19,919 nt of DNA from CAZXDS01 sp964639525 (GTDB lineage: Bacteria; Bacteroidota; Ignavibacteria; Ignavibacteriales; Melioribacteraceae): assembly GCA_964639525.1 (NCBI GenBank), contig CAZXDS010000044.1, forward strand, positions 1-19,919. Reading direction: 5' to 3'. Below, in pieces: positions 7,060 to 14,456 of the stretch. Under the pieces are notes generated by a model. That model saw only the letters and a list, made by a program, of their open reading frames with translations, was not told the DNA's origin and ran no database searches. The first letter of the stretch is position 1. Each line of letters begins with the position of its first letter. The translations under genes were made by a program, and so were the position numbers.

Positions 7060-8723
7060 AACAACTATTCGCCGGAATTATTTTCCTTTTCCTTTCAAGT
7101 TCCGTTATTTCACAAAATATAGATTCGCTCTATAACACTTACACTAACTATTTTGTTTCCGGAAACAGAACTACCGGACAAATAACAAATGACGGAGATG
7201 TAAATCACAAGTGTGCGTTTGGATTGGTTTCGCAAATTAAAATTAATTTTGATAAATTTAGTAAAAAGCAGCAGCAGGTTTTGGCTTCAGTACTTAGCAG
7301 ACCGCAGTTAGATACAAGTATTGTAAGTCCTGCAGGAAATTTCAGAATTCATTTCGCTAAATCGGGATTAGACAAACCTTCATATTCAGTTGCTGCTTTT
7401 GCCTTAGCCGCAGATTCAGCATATTTTTTTGAAACGAATAAACTCGGATACCCATCGGCACCAATTGATGATAACCTCGGCGGAGATAATCTTTATGACA
7501 TTTACATTCAAAATCTTGGGTCTGTATATGGATTTACAACGTTCGAAACTTCGCTTGGGAATGACAAATTTACAAGTTTTATAAATATTGATAATTCTTT
7601 TGCAGGCAATGGTTTTTATACACATGGAATTAATGCGGCAAAAGTTACAATTGCCCATGAGTATCACCACGCTATACAAATAGGTAATTATAAATATGAC
7701 ACTGACGATAGTTTTTATTACGAACTCACATCAACCTCAATGGAGGATTTTGTTTTCGATTCGGTTAATGATTACTTTGGCTATATTTCGCAATATTTTA
7801 ATAACACTGATTTTACTTTTGCTCAAACTCGCGGCAGCGGATATGATTTGGCAATTTGGAACCTTTTTCTTAATCAGCGATTTGCACAGATAAACGACAC
7901 ACTCGGTTTCCATATTATAAAACGATCATGGGAATTAATAAGAAACCAAAGGGCTTTATCCGCTCTATCAAACGCTCTCGAAGAATCGGGCTATTCATTT
8001 AAAATAGAACTAAATAATTTTGCTATATGGAATTATTTCACGGGTTACAAATACAAAGAAAGCTATTACAAAGACGGGGCAAGTTATCCCACGGTAAGAA
8101 GATTTGCTCAATATCAGTTTTCAACTCCGTCGGTTGTCGAGGCAATTTCAGTTGAACCTATGACAAATAATTATCTCTATTTTGTTGATCAAACACAGGG
8201 TATTTCAGACACATTAGTTTCCGTTGTAACTAATGGGAATGTTCAATCCGGAATAATTACTAATTCAAGTCTGCCGCAAATTGCCGTCAGTTATCGTCTT
8301 TCATCTTCTCAATTTTCAAATTCCACTACTATTATTCCCAACAAATATTATTCTCAAATTAGCAGTAGTGCCGATGATTTCTTTGTTGAAAGCAATTTTT
8401 TTAATAATGAGCTTGCAGCTTCGGCTAAAGTTAATAATAGAATACTTGATTTTGTTTTCCCAACACCATTTGATTATAACAAAAACTCTTTTATGCGAAT
8501 TCCGGCAGCTCCAAATTTAATGAATGAAGCTGAACTTTCGGTTTATACTCCTGCGATGACTAATGTTTACAAAAGTAAAGTTCAGGTTTTTACATCGAAT
8601 AAAATTGTAGTTCATTGGAACGGACTTGATAACAAAGGAAATAAGCTGCCGACCGGAGTTTATATATATGTTATTGATTCCGATGGAACAATTGGAAAAG
8701 GCAAAATAGTAATTCAAAATTAA
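7056..8723 (+). CDS. Secreted HExxH metalloprotease with C-terminal sorting-like domain (MXAN_6640 type)
   Basis: This 555-residue protein starts with a signal peptide (MKQLFAGIIFLFLSSSVISQ). The zinc site is AHEYHHAIQ, with His201, Glu202 and His205 forming HExxH. A downstream ELTSTSMED supplies Glu223 or Glu230 as a third ligand, a layout like the MXAN_6640-type putative metalloproteases. DDNLGGDNLYDIYI just before is also typical of such secreted peptidases. The last 35 residues (WNGLDNKGNKLPTGVYIYVI, then GKGKIVIQN) match the FlgD-like Ig/type IX sorting domain pattern of W.G.D..G..L.TGVY.Y. and a terminal G.I.I strand, which directs export and surface attachment in this lineage. It overlaps the propeller gene by ATGA, suggesting coupled synthesis and perhaps a shared surface role. 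Protease activity is inferred from the motif and the substrate is unknown. Confidence 0.82.
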   Translation: MKQLFAGIIFLFLSSSVISQNIDSLYNTYTNYFVSGNRTTGQITNDGDVNHKCAFGLVSQIKINFDKFSKKQQQVLASVLSRPQLDTSIVSPAGNFRIHFAKSGLDKPSYSVAAFALAADSAYFFETNKLGYPSAPIDDNLGGDNLYDIYIQNLGSVYGFTTFETSLGNDKFTSFINIDNSFAGNGFYTHGINAAKVTIAHEYHHAIQIGNYKYDTDDSFYYELTSTSMEDFVFDSVNDYFGYISQYFNNTDFTFAQTRGSGYDLAIWNLFLNQRFAQINDTLGFHIIKRSWELIRNQRALSALSNALEESGYSFKIELNNFAIWNYFTGYKYKESYYKDGASYPTVRRFAQYQFSTPSVVEAISVEPMTNNYLYFVDQTQGISDTLVSVVTNGNVQSGIITNSSLPQIAVSYRLSSSQFSNSTTIIPNKYYSQISSSADDFFVESNFFNNELAASAKVNNRILDFVFPTPFDYNKNSFMRIPAAPNLMNEAELSVYTPAMTNVYKSKVQVFTSNKIVVHWNGLDNKGNKLPTGVYIYVIDSDGTIGKGKIVIQN

Positions 8724-8732
8724 ATTGATAAA

Positions 8733-9089
8733 ATGTTAAATATTGAAATTATAAGAAATTATTGTCTGAGTAAAAAATGCGTTACGGAAAGTTTTCCATT
8801 CGATGAAAGCACTCTTGTATTTAAAGTTTGTAACAAAATGTTTTGCCTTGCGGATATTAATCCGCCAATTAGCGTTAATTTAAAATGTAATCCTGAAGAT
8901 GCAATTGAATTAAGAGAAAAATATGAGGCTGTTTTCCCCGGTTATCATATGAATAAAAAACATTGGAATACAATTATGGTGAATGATATTCACAATCCGC
9001 AATTAATTTGGAAGTGGATTGATAATTCATATAATCTTATTGTAGGCGGATTAACCCAAAAAGTAAGGGAAGAATTACAAAATTTTTAA
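8733..9089 (+). CDS. MmcQ/YjbR family protein
   Basis: A 118-residue cytosolic protein of the MmcQ/YjbR family. It has the usual order of an N-terminal helix (IEIIRNYCLSKKCVTESFPF), a strand pair around VFKVCNKMFCLADI, NLKCNPEDAIELREKY, the conserved YHMNKKHWNTI (82-92 region) and a C-terminal helix after SYNLIVGGL. YjbR is called a DNA-binding protein on structural grounds, but no cellular role is established for the family. It starts 9 bases after the metalloprotease stop and so is probably the last gene of the bamD operon. An 84-base gap then separates it from the sigma factor. Confidence 0.88.
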   Translation: MLNIEIIRNYCLSKKCVTESFPFDESTLVFKVCNKMFCLADINPPISVNLKCNPEDAIELREKYEAVFPGYHMNKKHWNTIMVNDIHNPQLIWKWIDNSYNLIVGGLTQKVREELQNF

Positions 9090-9173
9090 CTCATTATATT
9101 ATTTATAAATTTTGATTTTTTGTTTTGTTAGTTTTACCTTAGAATAGATTTTTATAAAAAAAACCAAAGTAAA

Positions 9174-9764
9174 GTGAGTAAATACTCAAACTATTCCGAT
9201 ATGCAGATTTTAAGGGAAATTGGGAAATATGATTCCCGAGCTCTCGAGGAACTATACAACCGATATTCCCCCATTTTATATACATTAATAAAAAAAATAG
9301 CTTCTGATAATAAAACGGCAGAAAATATTCTCGTTGAAGTATTTTCAATAATTTGGAGAAAAATAGATAAATTCGATTTTGCAAACGGGAATGCTTATGT
9401 TTGGCTTATTACCTTGGCACGCAATAGAGCAATGGATACGGTAAGGCGAAATAGAAGCTCTGCCGATGACATGGGATTTTATAATGACGAATATGAGAAT
9501 AGATTTATTATTCCAACGCTGCCGCAAGGGATGGATGATATGGACTTGGCTACGGCTGTTAAACTTCGACCCAAAATAGAGAATGCCCTAATTAAACTTT
9601 CGGAAGCACAGCAATACATAGTTCATTTATCATACTATGAAGGCTACACACTAAAGGAAATTTCTGAAAAGTTAAATCTGCCAATTGATGTTGTAAGGGG
9701 TAAAGTATTTGCAGCGATGCAGACTTTACGCGATATACTTAAATCACAAAAAGGGTCAAGTTAA
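9174..9764 (+). CDS. ECF-type RNA polymerase sigma factor (SigK/RpoE-like)
   Basis: This 196-residue protein has the two domains of an extracytoplasmic-function sigma factor. Region 2 spans about residues 20-92 (ALEELYNRYSPILYTLIKKI, then VWLITLARNRAMDTVRR). Region 4 spans about 130-190 (LIKLSEAQQYIVHLSYYEGY, TLKEISEKLNLPIDVVRGKV), with the helix-turn-helix that reads the -35 element. It directs RNA polymerase to a small regulon in response to an envelope signal and is normally held inactive by its anti-sigma partner, here encoded 2 bases downstream. The start is a GTG; an in-frame ATG at 9201 is an alternative that would lose nine residues, and neither has a strong ribosome binding site. Such factors often drive their own operon. 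Confidence 0.92.
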   Translation: MSKYSNYSDMQILREIGKYDSRALEELYNRYSPILYTLIKKIASDNKTAENILVEVFSIIWRKIDKFDFANGNAYVWLITLARNRAMDTVRRNRSSADDMGFYNDEYENRFIIPTLPQGMDDMDLATAVKLRPKIENALIKLSEAQQYIVHLSYYEGYTLKEISEKLNLPIDVVRGKVFAAMQTLRDILKSQKGSS

Positions 9765-9766
9765 TT

Positions 9767-10873
9767 ATGGCAGATAATGAAATTTATGAAATAATTTCTG
9801 CGTTTGTACTTGGCTGTATGGACAAAGAGGATTATAACCGATTTAAGAATTATCACGATAATCAAGGTAGTTTGCCGCTAAAAATTTTCGGAGAATTTCA
9901 AAACATCGTGGCTTTAATTCCAACCATGATGGAAATTTCATATCCCGATTCTAAATTGAAAGATGCAGTTGCAAAGAATATCCTTTCGTATCAGGAAGAA
10001 ATTAAGACAAAAATACGTGCAAAAAAGACAGCAACTTTTTCTCCTACACAGACTATTGCCGAAACAAAATCAGTGGTGGAGACAAATAAGATACCTACTC
10101 AACCCAAAGAAAAAGTTGAACAAATTCATGAAGAACATAAGCAAACCAAAGATATTCCACCTCAAATAGCAACTAAAACAGAATTAACAAATAAGCATGC
10201 TCATAGGAAAGAAAACACAGAGAATTATGAAAAATTAGTAGCTGACTTGTTGCCAAAAGGGAAAAAACATAAAATTAAAAAACAGCTAACATTGGAGACC
10301 GCACAGAATACGGTGGAGTCTCAAACTTCACGTACATCCAGGCTTCCGTGGATTATCTTTTTAATGATTTTAGTTATAACAATTTTTGCAAGCATTTACT
10401 TTTTTAATAAAAATGATAATTTGGAAAAGGATGCAGCCAAGTTAAATAGAGAAATCCTTTCCTTAAAAGCCGAACTAAGGAAAGAGACTAAATATGTGAA
10501 CTCCCATAAAAAAATAGTTGATTTTCTAAATTATAATGAACTTGATATCATTAATTTACAAAGAAGAGATAATTCACTTGACGCTTCAGGCAAACTACTG
10601 ATTTCGTTCAACAAAAAAGAAGCTCTTCTTGATGCAGAAAATTTACCTGAACTTTCAGAAGGCAAGGTCTTTCAGTTGTGGTTGATTACAAAAGATATTT
10701 CGTATTCTCTTCTAAAATTTATTCCGGTACAAGGCTCAAAATATTATACAATGCCTAAGCTCCCGTATGTTCCTAAAAGCGAAGTTGATTTAATTCGTAT
10801 TACTGTTGAACCTGATTCCGGCTCTGAATATCCGACCGGAAATACAATATTGTTCGGCGGTTTTTCTCGATAA
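9767..10873 (+). CDS. Membrane anti-sigma factor, RskA type
   Basis: This 368-residue protein is the partner of the sigma factor just upstream. Residues 6-30 (IYEIISAFVLGCMDKEDYNRF) form the short N-terminal helical anti-sigma domain (compare YALGALDPEER in RskA). A single membrane segment lies at about 194-213. The C-terminal part, 255-366, is the extracytoplasmic RskA domain, with VFQLWLI, YYTMP, IRITVEPDSGS and PTGNTILFGG. The domain holds the sigma factor until a signal triggers cleavage of the protein. Between the anti-sigma domain and the membrane lies a long polar linker of about 110 residues (80-190), rich in Lys, Glu, Gln and Thr. A predicted coiled coil (217-240) follows the membrane segment. 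No zinc-binding HxxxCxxC motif is seen, so it belongs to the zinc-independent kind. Confidence 0.9.
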   Translation: MADNEIYEIISAFVLGCMDKEDYNRFKNYHDNQGSLPLKIFGEFQNIVALIPTMMEISYPDSKLKDAVAKNILSYQEEIKTKIRAKKTATFSPTQTIAETKSVVETNKIPTQPKEKVEQIHEEHKQTKDIPPQIATKTELTNKHAHRKENTENYEKLVADLLPKGKKHKIKKQLTLETAQNTVESQTSRTSRLPWIIFLMILVITIFASIYFFNKNDNLEKDAAKLNREILSLKAELRKETKYVNSHKKIVDFLNYNELDIINLQRRDNSLDASGKLLISFNKKEALLDAENLPELSEGKVFQLWLITKDISYSLLKFIPVQGSKYYTMPKLPYVPKSEVDLIRITVEPDSGSEYPTGNTILFGGFSR

Positions 10874-10951
10874 AAACTTGCCATTTTCGAACAATATTTC
10901 TACTGCTTTTTATTCATATGTTTCGATTATTAATTTTAATTATTTTATAAA

Positions 10952-10965
10952 CATTATGCATAATG
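10952..10965. promoter_or_regulatory. Perfect 14-base palindrome upstream of the YitT gene
   Basis: CATTATGCATAATG reads identically on both strands and lies 12 bases before the ATG of the YitT-like gene, in the 104-base gap after the anti-sigma gene. A repressor site is possible, but a perfect 14-mer occurs by chance in AT-rich DNA often enough that this is weak evidence. The rest of the gap shows no clear terminator for the sigma operon. Confidence 0.25.
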
Positions 10966-10977
10966 ATTGGTAATTAA

Positions 10978-11913
10978 ATGAAGATAAAATATTTTTCCAA
11001 ATACCCTATAATTGATTACATAGCCATTACAATTGGAGCCGCTCTTCTTGCTCTTGGAATCGGAGTTTTTCTTGTCGATGCCAAAGTAGTTCCGGGCGGA
11101 GCAAGCGGACTTGCAATGGCTGTTTACTATTTAACAAACGGAGCAATTCCGGTTGGAGTTTTAGTATGGGTTATTAATATTCCCCTTTACATTTGGGGCG
11201 TAAAGGAACTTGGTAAGAGATTTGGAATTAGAACTTTTTACGGTTTCACTATTAATGCGTTTTTAATTGATTTCTTCAGAGGTGACGTTCCGGGCTTTAG
11301 TTCAATTAGACTGCAGGATTCCCAAACGGTCAGAGACCTTTTCCAAAACGATTTTTTGTTTTTTATTTTAATCGGAGCAGTGTTAATAGGTGTTGGTGTA
11401 GGTATAATATTTAAATTTAAAGGAACAACTGCAGGTTCTGATATTGTTGCTGCAATTATGCAAAAAAAGTACGGATTAAAACCCGGGCAGGCAATTATGA
11501 TTGTAGATTTTTTTGTAATTGCACTAGCCGGTTTTATTATTGATGTAAAAGGACTTTCACCTGATCGCCCTGCTCTTTCGCTCACACTATACGCCTTATT
11601 CTTATTATTTGTTGCGAGTAGAATAATTGATGTAATAATAGACGGATTTGACTATGCGAGAGTGGCATATATAATTTCAGATAAGTATTTGGAAATTGAA
11701 GAGGCATTAATGAAAAACTTTTCTCGTGGTGCAACTGCTATTAAATCTCGCGGACTATATAAAAATGTGGAAAGGGAAGTTATTTTTACGGTTGTTACAA
11801 GAAGAGAAGTAAATATACTAATAGATATGGTGAACGAAATTGATTCGAAGGCTTTTGTAATAATTAATAACATCCACGAAGTTTTAGGCGAGGGCTTTAG
11901 ACGAAGAATCTAA
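10978..11913 (+). CDS. YitT family membrane protein
   Basis: This 311-residue protein has the YitT arrangement: an N-terminal domain with five to six membrane segments, then a cytosolic DUF2179 domain. The N-terminus contains GVFLVDAKVVPGGASGLAMA, the most conserved family segment. FKGTTAGSDIVAAIM and KYGLKPGQAIMIVDFFVI form a second internal repeat. From about residue 228 the DUF2179 domain includes ARVAYIISDKYLEIEEAL, SRGATAIKSRGLYKN, and IFTVVTRREVNILIDMVNEI, typical of a small ligand-binding cytosolic domain. The transport substrate is not established for the family. It stands alone after the sigma/anti-sigma pair, with an 85-base gap to the next gene. Confidence 0.92.
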   Translation: MKIKYFSKYPIIDYIAITIGAALLALGIGVFLVDAKVVPGGASGLAMAVYYLTNGAIPVGVLVWVINIPLYIWGVKELGKRFGIRTFYGFTINAFLIDFFRGDVPGFSSIRLQDSQTVRDLFQNDFLFFILIGAVLIGVGVGIIFKFKGTTAGSDIVAAIMQKKYGLKPGQAIMIVDFFVIALAGFIIDVKGLSPDRPALSLTLYALFLLFVASRIIDVIIDGFDYARVAYIISDKYLEIEEALMKNFSRGATAIKSRGLYKNVEREVIFTVVTRREVNILIDMVNEIDSKAFVIINNIHEVLGEGFRRRI

Positions 11914-11998
11914 ATTCTAGATTAATGTAATTTAAGTATTGATTATAAAGTAATTAGTTGTTATAATAGAGAATCAACAGAAAATATGTGAGGGAATT

Positions 11999-12211
11999 AT
12001 GTCGGATGAAAAAATTCAGGCAGCGAAAGGAGAATATCAGGGAAATCCTGTTTTAACCATTTATATCAACAACAACGCCAACTACCGATTCAGTTTCGGT
12101 TATTCTAAAGCAAAAGCCATCTTAACTTACCTTGACGAAATCAAAGAGTTTGTTTCGGAACACGAAAAAGAACATGAAAAGGAAAAAGAGGCAGCGGAAG
12201 TTAAATCTTAG
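11999..12211 (+). CDS. Small hypothetical protein with an acidic, lysine-rich tail
   Basis: A 70-residue protein I cannot assign to a family. A strong ribosome binding site (GAGGG, 11990-11994) precedes its ATG by 4 bases, so it is likely translated. Residues 1-35 look like a small beta sheet (GNPVLTIYINNNANYRFSFGY). Residues 36-55 (SKAKAILTYLDEIKEFVSEH) are an amphipathic helix, and the tail EKEHEKEKEAAEVKS is highly charged and probably helical or disordered. The compact sheet-plus-helix core is reminiscent of small conserved proteins of this lineage. The stop codon overlaps the first base of a large nested inverted repeat, which may serve as its terminator. Confidence 0.72.
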   Translation: MSDEKIQAAKGEYQGNPVLTIYINNNANYRFSFGYSKAKAILTYLDEIKEFVSEHEKEHEKEKEAAEVKS

Positions 12212-12295
12212 AAAGCTTTGAATAACCAAAATATACTGTCATTCTGTCCGGCAGCTGCCGGACAGAATGACAAAACAAGGTTATTCAAAGCCTTC
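12211..12295. repeat. Nested inverted repeat (two-arm hairpin) after the small hypothetical gene
   Basis: Two inverted repeats are nested. The inner one, 12237-12272, is a perfect 36-base palindrome with no loop; each half is TGTCATTCTGTCCGGCAG or its complement. The outer one pairs GCTTTGAATAACC (12215-12227) with GGTTATTCAAAGC (12279-12291), and extends to GAA/TTC at 12211-12213 and 12293-12295 if one mismatch is allowed. Spacers of 9 and 6 bases lie between the arms. The inner part is more GC-rich than its surroundings, and TGTCATTCTG is typical of small dispersed intergenic repeats. It could be a terminator for the upstream gene, a REP- or MITE-like element, or a transcript-stabilising hairpin. 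Confidence 0.8.
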
Positions 12296-12333
12296 TCTTA
12301 ATATTTTTATTTGTAAAACACTTGATTGTTCAA

Positions 12334-12372
12334 AATATAAAAGTCCAACTTTAAAGGTTGGACTTTTATATT
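12334..12372. terminator. Bidirectional rho-independent terminator
   Basis: A 16-base perfect stem (left arm from 12334, right arm to 12372, with core GTCCAAC / GTTGGAC) encloses the 7-base loop TTTAAAG. Each strand has the AT-rich run needed after the hairpin: TTTTATAT on the plus strand, and TTTTATATTTTG on the minus strand. It lies 22 bases past the stop of the aldolase gene (minus strand), so it should end that transcript. On the plus strand it can also stop read-through from the small gene upstream. Confidence 0.85.
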
Positions 12373-12393
12373 GATTTAATTTACAATAATTGC

Positions 12394-13440
12394 TTACGCA
12401 ATAGTTACATCCTTGCTAAGATAAACATCTTGAATTGCGTGAAGTAATTTAACACCTTCATCCATTGGGCGTTGGAAGCCTTTACGACCAACTATCAAAC
12501 CCATTCCGCCTGCACGTTTGTTAATCACAGCAGTCTTAACAGCATCGGCAAAATCATCGGCTCCCGAAGCTCCACCGCTATTTATCAAACCGATTCTGCC
12601 CATGTAATCATTAATTACTTGATAGCGGGTCAAATCAATCGGGTGATTACTTGATAGTTCGCTGTACATTTTAGGATTGGTTTTTCCAAATCCAATGGCA
12701 GTAAATCCGCCGTTGTTAACGGGTAATTTTTGTTTTACAATGTCAGCTTCAATTGTAACACCAAGGTGATTTGCCTGTCCGGTTAAATCAGCTGCTGCAT
12801 GATAATCCTGGTCAGTTTTGAAACCTGGATTTCGTAAATAGCACCAAAGAATAGTAGCCATACCAAGTTCGTGAGCACGATAAAATGCTTCGCTAATTTC
12901 TATAATTTGGCGTGAACTTTCAGGCGAACCGAAGTAAATAGTTGCTCCAACTGCCGCAGCTCCGAGGTCCCAAGCTTGCTGTACATCGGCAAATTGTATT
13001 TGATCGTATTTTGCCGGATAAGTCATTAATTCATTATGATTTAATTTTACAATGAACGGTATTTTGTGAGCATACTTTCTCGAAGTCATTCCAAGAACGC
13101 CAAGTGTAGAAGCAACAGCGTTACTGCCGGCTTCCAAACCAAATTTTACAATGTTTTCAGGATCAAAATAAATCGGATTCGGTGCAAATGAAGCTCCGGC
13201 TGTATGCTCAATTCCTTGGTCAACAGGAAGAATTGATAAATATCCGGTGCCGCCCAAACGACCGTGACTATACATCCATTGCAGGTTTTTCAGTACATTA
13301 ATGTTTCTATTCGATTGAGCGAAAATCCGGTCAACAAAATCCGGTCCGGGTAAATGAAGCTGTTCCTTCGGAAAAATAGCTTTGTAATTAAGTAAATCAT
13401 CAGCTGAATCACCAAGATATTTTTTAATATTTTCTATCAT
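12394..13440 (-). CDS. fbaB: Class I fructose-bisphosphate aldolase (FbaB/DhnA type)
   Basis: This 348-residue protein matches the archaeal-type class I aldolase found in E. coli as FbaB, over its whole length and family-typical size. It cleaves fructose 1,6-bisphosphate to dihydroxyacetone phosphate and glyceraldehyde 3-phosphate, and also works in reverse in gluconeogenesis. Diagnostic segments are GRLGGTGYLSILPVDQGIEH (60-79), PFIVKLNHNELMTYP (128-142), ADLTGQANHLG (217-227), ADIVKQK (232-238; Lys236 is the expected Schiff-base lysine), IGLINSGGASG (283-293) and NKRAGGMGLIVGRK (307-320). I chose the ATG at 13440 because a clear GAGGG site precedes it; an ATG at 13515 would add 25 unrelated residues. 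The gene faces the LysE-type gene across a 134-base gap and ends at a strong terminator. Confidence 0.95.
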   Translation of the reverse strand: MIENIKKYLGDSADDLLNYKAIFPKEQLHLPGPDFVDRIFAQSNRNINVLKNLQWMYSHGRLGGTGYLSILPVDQGIEHTAGASFAPNPIYFDPENIVKFGLEAGSNAVASTLGVLGMTSRKYAHKIPFIVKLNHNELMTYPAKYDQIQFADVQQAWDLGAAAVGATIYFGSPESSRQIIEISEAFYRAHELGMATILWCYLRNPGFKTDQDYHAAADLTGQANHLGVTIEADIVKQKLPVNNGGFTAIGFGKTNPKMYSELSSNHPIDLTRYQVINDYMGRIGLINSGGASGADDFADAVKTAVINKRAGGMGLIVGRKGFQRPMDEGVKLLHAIQDVYLSKDVTIA

Positions 13441-13447
13441 TTTACAT

Positions 13448-13452
13448 CCCTC
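13448..13452 (-). promoter_or_regulatory. Ribosome binding site of the aldolase gene
   Basis: GAGGG on the minus strand, 7 bases before the ATG at 13440. It decides this start over the upstream ATG at 13515, which has no such site. Confidence 0.8.
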
Positions 13453-13497
13453 ATTTATTAAATTAAAATTTGTATGCAGGAAAATTAAGTAATTACA

Positions 13498-13517
13498 TTT
13501 TGATATTAAAATCAAAA
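13498..13517. promoter_or_regulatory. Short inverted repeat between the divergent aldolase and LysE-type genes
   Basis: TTTTGAT and ATCAAAA flank a 6-base ATTAAA spacer in the 134-base divergent gap. It could be an operator shared by both genes, but it is AT-only apart from one G and one C, and chance is a fair explanation. No promoter could be fixed with confidence. Confidence 0.22.
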
Positions 13518-13574
13518 TTTTATTTTTCTCTTTTTATTAACTTTGAACTCACTTTTCAATATTTTAAATTTTAT

Positions 13575-14375
13575 ATGATAGAAAGTTTTATTACAGTTCT
13601 AATACTTGGATTTTTGGCGGGATTTTTCTTTTCCATTCCTGTAGCTGGACCAATCAGTATTATAATTACATCAAATGCCTTAAAAGCTCGGCGTAGATTT
13701 TGCAACCGTACCGCTATCGGTGCTTCCATAGTTGAGTTTTTTTATGTATTCCTTGCCGTATTCGGAATTGCTATGCTGTACTCGGCGTACAAAAATTTCA
13801 TTCCTTATTTACTGATTAGCGGATCTTTATTTTTAATTTATGTAGGATATAAAATAATTCAAACTAAATTAAAGCTTGATGATTTTGAAGTGAAAACAAC
13901 TGTGAATAAAATTAAAGATGAAGGCGGTTTGCGAACCGGACTGATTCTTAATTTCACAAACCCGTCTTTGTTTATCGGATGGCTTACTTCTTCATTTTTG
14001 ATATTCTCGTTTGCTTCGTCCATAGGACTGAATACAGGAGGATTGGATTTAATTGTAAAGGAAAACGTGCACGTAATTGAAAGCATTTCGGAAAAAACAA
14101 TTTCTGATGTTCCTATGCAACAGAACAATAATGATAAAATCGCAGAAGAAAATTCAACAAAGAGTTCTAAATACAAAATATTTTTAAGTTTAATTTATGC
14201 TTTTGCAGTTTCTTTGGGAAGTTTCGTTTGGTTTTATAATTATGTGAAATTTATAATCCATTATCGAGAAAAATTAAAACTTAATATTGTCAACGGCTTG
14301 ATAAAAGGGTTAGGAATTGTTCTTATGGGAATTGCGGTTTACCTTATTTATCAGGGTGTGTCAATGATTGCATAG
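13575..14375 (+). CDS. LysE family amino acid/metabolite exporter
   Basis: A 266-residue inner membrane protein of the LysE/RhtB exporter superfamily. The first segment, ILGFLAGFFFSIPVAGPISI (10-29), carries the conserved G-rich turn with PVAGP, followed by the basic loop LKARRRFCNRTAIGASI. Other membrane segments lie at about 53-72, 76-95, 121-150, 201-230 and 241-262. Family members are about 200-210 residues long. The excess comes largely from a polar insert at 151-200 (SISEKTISDVPMQQNNN, AEENSTKSSKYK) between two membrane segments. I chose the ATG at 13575 over an earlier one at 13470, which would add 35 residues and reach into the upstream region of fbaB. It is divergent from fbaB. Its substrate is unknown. 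Confidence 0.85.
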   Translation: MIESFITVLILGFLAGFFFSIPVAGPISIIITSNALKARRRFCNRTAIGASIVEFFYVFLAVFGIAMLYSAYKNFIPYLLISGSLFLIYVGYKIIQTKLKLDDFEVKTTVNKIKDEGGLRTGLILNFTNPSLFIGWLTSSFLIFSFASSIGLNTGGLDLIVKENVHVIESISEKTISDVPMQQNNNDKIAEENSTKSSKYKIFLSLIYAFAVSLGSFVWFYNYVKFIIHYREKLKLNIVNGLIKGLGIVLMGIAVYLIYQGVSMIA

Positions 14376-14381
14376 TGCAAT

Positions 14382-14411
14382 AATATTAGATTACTAATAT
14401 TCTTTTCTGTT
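14382..14411 (+). terminator. Weak hairpin after the LysE-type gene
   Basis: AATATTAG and CTAATATT, with a 4-base ATTA loop, form an 8-base stem at 14382-14401, followed by CTTTTCTGTT. The AT-only stem and short T-run make it a weak terminator candidate between the LysE-type gene and aroK. Confidence 0.4.
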
Positions 14412-14456
14412 AATATTCATTATATTTTGAAAAGATTATTTATACATGAGAGTGTT

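Noticed and set aside
11238..11585. 115-codon ORF on the minus strand opposite the YitT gene
   Set aside because: It is antisense to a well-supported membrane protein, has no ribosome binding site and no recognisable domain.
13859..14176. 105-codon ORF on the minus strand opposite the LysE-type gene
   Set aside because: Antisense shadow of a supported gene; composition gives no sign of a real protein.
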